Source: Thermothielavioides terrestris NRRL 8126 (lineage: Eukaryota; Ascomycota; Sordariomycetes; Sordariales; Chaetomiaceae). From it: a DNA stretch of 64,000 nucleotides. The stretch is taken from contig NC_016461.1 of the NCBI RefSeq assembly GCF_000226115.1, positions 4,216,001 through 4,280,000 of the forward strand, in the 5' to 3' direction. This document shows positions 57,101 to 64,000 of the stretch, piece by piece (position 1 is the stretch's first letter; each line of letters begins with the position of its first letter). The translations under genes and the position numbers were made by a program. Under the pieces are notes generated by a model, which was not told the DNA's origin, made no database searches, and saw nothing but the letters and a program-made list of their open reading frames with translations.

Positions 57101-59026
57101 GGTAGTAATAGCGCTCGCCTATATAAATTCGTTGTTATACTCTAGGACCTTAATACGTAGCTGATATTGCTTTTTAAACAGTATAGCGAGGTGTTTAATA
57201 GCTACTAGGATGCTTAGAGCCTCGTAGTTGTATAGATAGTAGTCCTATATTATACCTAAATAGCGATCTATCGCCAATAGTAGATGTTTAAAGCGCTATT
57301 AGCCTTCCTAGAAAGGGTATAGATCTAAAGCGATCTTGTCGCCTAGGCTATAGTTCAACGGCCTAGGAATACGATTGGGCCTACGTTTTAACTTGCTAAG
57401 GCTATAGCCATTATACTCGAACGTTAGTACGCCTTTAATACGCCTTCCTTATAAGCAATTGACAAAGTGTTCAAGGGCCCTCGGGCCTATATAGCTAAGG
57501 CGTAGGTGCTAAGTTATAGTATCTACTATACTCTCTACGTAGTAAGCTTAGTGATCGAGCCTCTTTGTTTAAGCGGCAAAGGCTATAGGCGTATAGTCCT
57601 TAGGTATATATTCGAGGATATATTGTTAGAGCTTCTTCGTAGTATATCCAAAGAGCGTATAATCTTAGCGCCTAAGTAGGTAGTTCGGTATACTCTTTAG
57701 CCTATTGTCCTACTAGATTCCTTGTCGGTTAAGCTACTCTAATAATACAATGTTATATACGAAGGTCGGGCAGTAAGCTACATTATATAGTATAAGGACT
57801 ATAATACCCTTGTCGTTCTATAGTTTAATATCTATCTTACTATATCCTTTAATCTAAATAGGGTACTTGCCTACCTAGATATAGTCATTAAGTATAGCTA
57901 ATTTAGAAGGCCTTTTAAACCTATTTAGATAGTTAGCAATGTAAATAGTTGACCTTGAATCTAGGATCACTAAGTTGATTAGGGGATATGTCTAGCCTAT
58001 CTAGAATGTAGCTAGGATTATAGCGAAGCTTGCTATATATTTGCCTATAGCTCTCTATCGCTATATTTTCGCGATATACTAGTAGCTAAATATTACTATA
58101 ATGTTAGTACCTATATCGGGGGCATTGCCTATATTAGGGGCGATACCTACTTTAGGGGCAGTACCTTCTTCCTAAGTAGTACTCTCTTTAGAAGTAATGC
58201 CCTCTTCGAGGGCGTTAGTATCTACTATATCTACTTTGGGGACCTTGAGCTCCTTCGTTGAGAGCGTAGCTATAGCTCTTTTAGAGTGGTTAGCTAGTTA
58301 ATACGATAGCGGATCTTCGTCTATATCGCTCTTTGTATCGTCAACGAAGCTACTTCTAGACCTCTTTATCTAGAGCTTATTGGCCTCTGCTTATAGAGTT
58401 GAATTAGCTTTTAAATTAGCCTCTATACGAGCCTTAACGTATTCTCTAGGTTCCTACCTAGGCGGTATACTTTTAGGATTTAAATAATAGTATCGTTCAG
58501 TTAGATAGAAGTAATTGTATATATAGCACTTCCTTAATATGCTCGAGGACCTTATAGAGGTACTAGGGGCTATAGGTATACTTAGCTTACGTTTAGAGCG
58601 GGATTAGCCGATTCTAGCTCCCTCTTTACGACTAGCTTAGCGTCTAGGGCAATTCTCTTAATCTTCTAGTTGCTTAGGGTCCTTATTTTCTTTCTCTCTA
58701 GGGCTATAGATCGAGAAGGAACCTTTCTCTACGTAGTTAGGCGCCTTTTCGAGGAATAGATATGTGCCTTTATAGACTTCTATAGCTATAACTCGAAAGG
58801 TTAGCTTCTTAAGGATCTCTATCTTATTTATAGTATAGAGGGAAATAAAGCTTAGGAATAGCTTCTCTAGTATAGCTATTAGTTCGTTGAACTATAGGCT
58901 AGGATCCTTCGCCTTGCTTATTTTCTAGAGGGAGGCCTTATCTATTAGGTTCTCCTACTTGATGAGCTACCTCTCGAAATTAGCCTCCTTAATATATACG
59001 TTCTTAGGATATTTAAATGTATTGAG
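53994..59026 (-). mobile_element. Ty1/copia LTR retroelement, RIP-mutated, 5' part displaced
   Basis: Very AT-rich, full of TAG/TAA, and readable only piecewise on the minus strand. Visible parts in element order: gag-like HLNIPRTYIKEANFER at 59000; integrase with IEPSMPNTP, NRGVKRLGGIIKEKARTMAI around 57,000; reverse transcriptase with FYIDNIVFVYYKKD near 55,400 (YVDD box as YIDN) and ELIGGDN...FLGIEIHR; RNase H end near 54,500; then a purine tract and the 3' LTR. Gag-integrase-RT-RNase H order is that of copia. The pervasive C-to-T style decay indicates RIP. The 5' LTR is not seen because a gypsy element interrupts gag at 59027. Confidence 0.85.
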
Positions 59027-59620
59027 TGTCAGGAGCGGGGGCTCCCAGAAGGAAGGGGGTATACGTTGAAGTGACGGAGTACGAGCAAGGCACAAGCAGA
59101 GCACGCGCTACAGGGTAGCTACAGGTAGGGGGGTTGCGGGTGGTTGCATTGAACGCTGGCCTCTCCCACTGCCTGTGGGTTCCATCCTCCTTATTTCTCC
59201 CATCCTGGCCCTCGATCTTCCTCCGCATCGGCCAGCCTCCATTCCTGAGCTCGCAGATCCTTTCCTGGGCCATCCTGTGGCGCCTGCATAGCTCCCTGAG
59301 TGCGCCCAATCCGCTCTGCTGCCGACCCAATGTCTCAGTTCCCCGCACTTGCTCAGCCTGATGCCCCGCACTTCGCTCAGCTCTGTGCCCCTCCGATCGC
59401 TCCTCCGGGTGGCTCGCGTGATCTGGGCTACTGACGTGCGCCCTGGTGGCGCACGCAGATGACCTGCGTGGTGCCCTGTGGTTGGCCAGGCTGCGCCGGG
59501 TGCCGGATGCAGGGCGAGGTGGTCGGGCCGAGGGTTGTGCCAGGTGCCGAGGCGCGTTCCGAGGGCTGTGCCGGGTGCCGAGGCGGGTCCCGCGGGTTAG
59601 GGTGGCTCCGGGGCATGACA
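59027..59620 (-). repeat. 3' LTR of the gypsy element
   Basis: 594 bp, beginning TGTCAGGAGCGGGGGCTCCC and ending GGCTCCGGGGCATGACA on the plus strand, so TGTCA...TGACA terminal inverted bases. On the minus strand it follows a polypurine tract. Confidence 0.8.
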
Positions 59621-59638
59621 GGGCCCTCCTCCTTCAAG
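59621..59638 (-). other. Polypurine tract of the gypsy element
   Basis: Minus strand CTTGAAGGAGGAGGGCCC directly before the LTR start TGTCATGCCC, the expected priming site for plus-strand DNA synthesis. Confidence 0.7.
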
Positions 59639-60480
59639 GTCCCTGACCCCAGGGACTGCCGTGCCGTAGCCTGAGGGGCGCAGTGGTCGCGCCTCGGGGT
59701 CGTAGCCTTGCATGCCCGGCGGCGGACTGCGTAACGGTAGTTCGGGTGGCGCATGCGCGGCTTACGATCTTGCCGCACGCGTGGTTCCTGTCAGTCGCGC
59801 TTCGGCCCGCGGCCTAGCCTGCCGGCGGCAGATCGCGTAGCGGTAGTTCGGGTGGCGCATGCGCGGCTTGCGATCTTCCTGCATGCGCGGCCTCCATCGA
59901 TCCAACTGCTCCTCCGCATGCGCGATCCAGGGCGGCCCAGATGGAAGTGGCCTGTTCAGATCTGGGGCCGCCTATTCAGGGCCTATTCAGGCCCGAAACA
60001 GGAAGGCAACAATAGAGCTGAATAGAACTGAATAGAAGGTGTGCATGTTTGGGGTGACGGCAGGAAAGAAAAAGGGGTAAGGAGCGCACACTATGCGCGT
60101 CCCAAGCGCCTTCGCTGCGCACATGGAAAAGGGGAATTGAAACTTCTGCCAGAACATTGCGATGCAAGAAACACAGGATTTTGAGCCCTCCAAGCTTGGA
60201 CCACCTTACCGAGTATATCTTCTGGGCTCGCGGCTCCCAGCCTTCCTTTCCTCCTTTTCTTCCTTCGCGCCATCTTCGTAAGTGCCCAGCCCACCTAAGT
60301 GCCCAGCCCACCACGACGACAATGCGATACTGGCCCGCGATTGCGATCGCGCGCGTGCCCTCTGCTTCCTCCTAACGCTCCCTCTGATCGCGCGCGCATG
60401 GCTGACTTCTTCGCTCTGCAGATGATTCGTTTTTTTTTTGGCGCTTCCGCCCTCGCCTCTCCTCGGTAGGTCGCCCCGCG
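59639..60480. other. Non-coding interior of the gypsy element, upstream of the antisense gene
   Basis: GC-rich stretch between the polypurine tract and the start of the opposite-strand gene. It contains a 43-bp direct repeat and, nearer the gene, a run of T at 60431-60440 and CT-rich sequence. It presumably acts as promoter for the plus-strand gene. No frame with family resemblance. Confidence 0.5.
59729..59877 (+). repeat. Pair of 43-bp direct repeats
   Basis: GCGTA(A/G)CGGTAGTTCGGG through GCATGCGCGGCTT(A/G)CGATCTT occurs at 59729-59771 and 59835-59877 with two mismatches, 106 bp apart. A weaker GCATGCGCGG echo follows near 59881. Confidence 0.8.
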
Positions 60481-62063
60481 ATGGTTCGGTCGATTGGCAG
60501 GATGGCTCTCGATCGACAGGATGGCTCTGGCGATTCCAGCGTGCGAGGGCCGCGTGGCTGGCGAACTCGCTGCGCGGCCGGCGGGAAGAATGCAATGGTG
60601 CGCTGACAATGTGGCAGATTCAAATAACTCATTCATTTCCGGCCGCGCCTCGTGAGTGACCTTCAACGCTGAGATGTCGATGGATGGAGCAGGGCGGACG
60701 CTGCTGACACGCTGGGTAGAAGCAATCATGTCAAAGTTGTTCTCGAGCCTGGGCTTCCGGCCCATCAACGCGGCGCCTGAAGAGCGCCCTGCTGGCGAGG
60801 CGGAGTCGCCCGCCGACGACGCGCCCGCGGCTCCCGCGGAGCGTGCGTCTGGCGCGGCGGCTGCGCCCGCCAACGACGACGAGAAGGAGGAGAAGAAGGA
60901 GGAGGACGAGGACGAAGAGATGGAGGAATCCGAGCCTCCGACTCCGCGCAAGGGCGGCTTCGGCCGCAAGAGAAGGGCGGTACGTAGAGAGGGCGCAGAT
61001 GGGGAGCAACGCGATCGCTGACAGTGCGGCAGTCCAGTGACCTTGACTCGACGCCCAAGAAGAGAGTCCCTGCGGGCGCTGCCCGCATCATTCCGTAAGT
61101 GCAGAGAGCGCAACCGAAGCGTGTCGGAGGCGCGGGCTGTGCGTGTGCTGACAATGGTAGCTGCCGCCGTTGTGTGGCCAAGTTTTTCGACAGTGGTGGC
61201 GCCCCCGTCTGCCACCATCAAGCCGGTGCGTGTCTGCGTGTAGGTTGCGTGTTCGTTGCGTCTGACATGCTCGTAGGTTCCGGTTCGCGCTGCGTCGAGT
61301 GTGCGCAAAATAACCATACTTGCCCGGCTGTGAGTTGCCCTCCTCCTTCAAAGGCGCTGACCTCAGCGCCTTGAAGCCGAAACCTGCGTTTTCGTTGCGT
61401 GTGCGTTGCGCTGTTGCTGATCCCTCTGAAAAAATGAAGATTCATCCTACTGCCCTCGCCGCAGTTTGCGGCTTTATCGAAGCCCTCGACAAGAGGGACC
61501 ACCCCGCCGCCGATGAAAAGGTAAGTTTTCAAGTGTCTCCCCTGCGTGCGCGATGCGTGTACTGAGCGCGTTCTAGCCGGCTGCGCTTGTCCAGGGCGTC
61601 GTCGACGCGCTTGCGGTGGCCCGCGAGGCCATCAGCGGTGCCCCGGTCGCCCCCACCGCCCGCTCCGAGAACTTCTCGGAGCAGTGGGGGGAGGTGCGGA
61701 AGGCGGAGGGCGTGCTGAAGAGGCGCCTCCGGCGCTTCGTCGGCGCGCCCGCGCCGCTCCCACCTCCTCCCCCTCCTCCTAGCACTACGCTGGAGGAGGT
61801 GGTGGAGAGGCTGGCCAAGCTGGAGGAGCAGCAGAAGCGTGTGGAGGGGGTGGTGGTAAGTCTGCGAGTCCGTTGCGTCCACGAAGCGTGTGTGTGGCTA
61901 ACAATCAAAGAATGAAATTTTGGTGGTGGTGAAGAGCTGGGGTCCGCCGCCGGAGGAGGGTGAGGAGGGGGAGGGGGGTAGCGAGGAGGGCGCTGATGAC
62001 GCGCAGGTGGCCGAGTTCGTGACGGAGTCGATCCAGGGCTTGGAGAAGGACTTGGCGATGTAG
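60481..62063 (+). CDS. Nine-exon gene on the antisense strand of the gypsy element: six-Cys cluster, NLS and coiled coil; uncharacterised
   Basis: Exons: 60481-60540, 60618-60651, 60720-60979, 61033-61094, 61161-61225, 61277-61329, 61440-61520, 61577-61855, 61911-62063; 1047 nt, 348 aa. All eight introns (51-110 nt) are GT-AG, five with a CTGAC-type branch site shortly before the acceptor, and all phases agree. Start ATG at 60481 (CCGCGATGG). Residues about 75-100 are acidic/Lys-rich; PKKRV at 126-130 resembles a nuclear signal; cysteines at 140, 143, 156, 166, 169 and 176 form C-x2-C-x12-C-x9-C-x2-C-x6-C, reminiscent of fungal zinc clusters; a poly-Pro run and a coiled coil (about 275-310) follow. 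It ends 114 bp from the pol stop, tail to tail. I know similar anonymous cysteine-rich proteins from fungal genomes but no function. Confidence 0.78.
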
Positions 62064-62177
62064 GGGGTGGCTGTTGGGTGGGTGGGTGGTTCTTGCGTTG
62101 TTTTTTTCTTTTTTCCTTTTCTTTTCTTTTTTCCTCAATTGAAGCGCCGCTTGGCGCCCTCGTTGCGTTCCCGCCGC

Positions 62178-64000
62178 TCATCGCCTGCGCCTGTGCTCAT
62201 CTTGAATGCGTGCTTCGTAAGCGCGCAGTAAAGGCCCGTCATCAATATGCCTGCGCGGCTCCCAGGTGTTCTCCTCTGGCGGGTAGTTCTTCCACTTGAT
62301 GAGGAAATACCTGTCGAGAGGTGGCCCTGCATGATCAAGAATGGCTTCGACCTCCCAATGCTGCTCCTGCGCAACGACCTGCACGCGATCGCGGTACGCG
62401 AGCGCTTCCTGCAGGTTGCCGTTGAACGGCTCGAGCATCGCAACAGAGAAAACAGGGTGGAACTTGAACGCAGGCGGGAGATCCAAGCGATACGCCATCT
62501 TCTTGCTGCCCACATCAGCGATGATTTTGAACGGCCCGAGATACTTATCTGCGAGTTTGCTGCTCGGGCGCCGCTGGCGAATGTGCCTTGAATCAACCCA
62601 AACCCACTGGCCAACTCTGAAGGTCATGGGCGTGCGCTTGCGGTTGTACCACTTCGCATAACCTTCGTTGGCTTGCACCAGGGCCTCGCGGATTCTTTCC
62701 CGATCCTTGGCGAGCTTCCTAGCACGCTCCTCCGCAGCGGGAACGTTGCTCGAGCTGTTCGCAAGCGGGTCTGCCGGATCGCGCGGGTGGTAGCCGTAAA
62801 GGAGGTATGCCGGGGTCGCCTTCGTAGCCGAATGCACTGAGGTGTTGTAAGTGTGTTCGGCCAGAGCCAACTTCTGCGCCCAGTCATGCTGCTCCCACGC
62901 GCAGTAAGTGCGCAGGTAATGCTCCAACGCCTGATTCTGCCTCTCTGTCTGGCCGTCAGTCTGAGGATGGTACGCAGTGCTCAGCTTTTGCGTGACATCC
63001 AAGAGGTCGCAGAGTGCGCGCCAAAACCCGCTTGTAAACAAGCTCCCGCGGTCGGAAACAATGGTCTGCGGCAGGCCGAAGGGTCGGTAGACGTAATCGA
63101 AGAAGAGGTGGGCAAAGGCGCCAGCCTGGAGCTGCTTGTGCGTTGCGATGTAGAGGGCGTACTTGGTAAACTTGTCGACGATGACGAGGACGGCGTCGCA
63201 GGGTTTGTGCGTGCGGGGGTCGATGGAGGTGGGCAGGCCAGTGACGAAGTCGACCGTGATATCCTGCCACGGGCGCTCAGGAACCGGCAGCGCTGCGAGC
63301 TCGCCGTAAGGGCGGTGGGTTCTCGCTTTCGTGCGGCCGCATGTGACGCATTCCACCACATGTTGATCGATCTCCCTGCGCATGTCCGGCCAGTAGTAGT
63401 AGCGCATCAGGCGCTCGCGAGTCTTCCTGATGCCGCCATGGCCACCTGTTGCAGCGTTGTGGTAGCGCGCCAAAAGCGTGTGCCGCAGGGCCGCAGGCAC
63501 ATAGATCCTGCCGCTGTAACGCAGGATGCCATCGTCTCCGAGCTTCCACTGCCTGCGCATGCGAGCCGTCTTCCAAGCGCCCTCAGTCACCCAGGGATCG
63601 ACTTCCTGTGCCTGGATTAGTTGCTGCTCAAAAGGCCAGCCTTCGTCCTCCACCGGCTTCCTAGCAGCGGCAGCGACGTACGGGCGGTGATCAGGCGCAC
63701 GCACGCCGCCAGCCAGACTGCTGCGGGCCGTCTGGTCCGAGGGGGGTCGCCGCCCAGGCCCCGGGTGGCCAGGTTCCCTTGCGTGTGTTTCCTGGGCCTC
63801 CGGGGAGCCACGCTCCAGCGGCGGTTTACCAGGTCCATCTGGGCCGCGGGTGGCACTTCCGTCCAAGCCGTGGTTGACCAGTGGAAAAGCGTCATCCAGG
63901 CGAGGCCTCTGCGCCGCCGCCTCTCCCTCGTCCCCAGCCGTGGGCTCACGGTGACGCTTGCCGCTACCCACGCGCTGCGAGACCTCCCGATGGCCCTCCT
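62178..64000 (-). CDS. Ty3/gypsy polyprotein, C-terminal part: integrase and chromodomain (partial)
   Basis: The frame is open from the window edge to the stop at 62178 (about 607 residues seen). The integrase zinc-binding part has YHNAATGGHGG and ECVTCGRTK (HHCC). The catalytic core has DITVDFVTGLP, VSDRGSLFTSGFW and STAYHPQTDGQTERQNQALE, giving the D,D-35-E triad. After a GPY/F-like FRVGQWVWVDSRHIRQRRPS segment, a chromodomain closes the protein (WEVEAILDHAG, YFLIKWKNYPPEENTWEPR), which targets integration to marked chromatin. Reverse transcriptase and RNase H should lie beyond the window. No stop or frameshift is seen, so the copy may be recent. Confidence 0.92.
   Translation of the reverse strand, partial: EGHREVSQRVGSGKRHREPTAGDEGEAAAQRPRLDDAFPLVNHGLDGSATRGPDGPGKPPLERGSPEAQETHAREPGHPGPGRRPPSDQTARSSLAGGVRAPDHRPYVAAAARKPVEDEGWPFEQQLIQAQEVDPWVTEGAWKTARMRRQWKLGDDGILRYSGRIYVPAALRHTLLARYHNAATGGHGGIRKTRERLMRYYYWPDMRREIDQHVVECVTCGRTKARTHRPYGELAALPVPERPWQDITVDFVTGLPTSIDPRTHKPCDAVLVIVDKFTKYALYIATHKQLQAGAFAHLFFDYVYRPFGLPQTIVSDRGSLFTSGFWRALCDLLDVTQKLSTAYHPQTDGQTERQNQALEHYLRTYCAWEQHDWAQKLALAEHTYNTSVHSATKATPAYLLYGYHPRDPADPLANSSSNVPAAEERARKLAKDRERIREALVQANEGYAKWYNRKRTPMTFRVGQWVWVDSRHIRQRRPSSKLADKYLGPFKIIADVGSKKMAYRLDLPPAFKFHPVFSVAMLEPFNGNLQEALAYRDRVQVVAQEQHWEVEAILDHAGPPLDRYFLIKWKNYPPEENTWEPRRHIDDGPLLRAYEARIQDEHRRRR

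Larger units (their letters stand above)
59027..64000 (-). mobile_element. Ty3/gypsy chromovirus inserted in the copia element (5' part outside window)
   Basis: Left end TGTCAGGAGC at 59027 marks the 3' LTR; the pol frame with integrase and chromodomain lies at 62178-64000 and continues past the window. Between them is about 2.5 kb of extra sequence that holds an opposite-strand gene. Composition is GC-rich with no RIP decay, in sharp contrast to the copia DNA at 59026. The candidate target duplication is TTGAG (59022-59026). The element is therefore younger than the copia copy. Confidence 0.85.

Noticed and set aside
58900..59026. Second copia LTR at the right end of the copia sequence
   Set aside because: The gag-like frame runs straight to the gypsy boundary; no copy of the 200-bp LTR is found on this side.

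Overview
The window looks like nuclear DNA of a filamentous ascomycete, most likely a Sordariomycete close to Sordariales/Chaetomiaceae (inferred from gene content; no search was run). Genes are GC-rich with 50-110 nt GT-AG introns, HET, NACHT and PTH11-like families are present, and one retroelement carries C-to-T decay typical of repeat-induced point mutation (RIP).

1-22 kb holds housekeeping genes: a cyclopropane-fatty-acid-synthase-like methyltransferase (partial), RNase H2 subunit C, a PLP aminotransferase, a large disordered protein of unknown function, a head-to-head OXPHOS pair (ATP synthase subunit f and complex I NDUFS4), the E3 ligase subunit GID8, uridine kinase, and an external alternative NADH dehydrogenase with an EF-hand. 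22.6-33.6 kb is an accessory self/non-self block: a HeLo-like/NACHT/ankyrin NLR-type gene, a decayed GTPase-like gene, duplicated direct repeats, a HET-domain gene with a 15-nt repeat array, and an orphan membrane protein. 34-41.2 kb returns to housekeeping: NOP53, a 390-bp element with perfect 32-bp terminal inverted repeats and telomere-like sequence inside, the Rab GTPase Ypt6/Ryh1, RLP24, and a small conserved-looking protein.

42-52 kb resembles a decaying oxidative or secondary-metabolism neighbourhood: a broken FAD-linked oxidase, a short-chain dehydrogenase lacking the catalytic tyrosine, a broken cupin gene, an intact FAD-linked oxidase and a rhodopsin-fold membrane protein with frame problems. 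From 52 kb the locus turns into transposon DNA: a CorA-like membrane protein gene is cut by a Ty1/copia element (minus strand, RIP-mutated), which is itself cut at 59,027 by a younger Ty3/gypsy chromovirus (minus strand, open reading frame intact) that runs off the window.

The most unusual feature is inside that chromovirus. Between the pol stop codon and the 3' LTR, on the opposite strand, there is a nine-exon gene (60,481-62,063) whose eight GT-AG introns all keep one reading frame. It encodes a 348-residue protein with a nuclear-localisation-like motif, a six-cysteine cluster and a coiled coil. Lying antisense, its introns would be invisible to splicing of the element's genomic RNA, so an intron-containing gene could be carried through reverse transcription.
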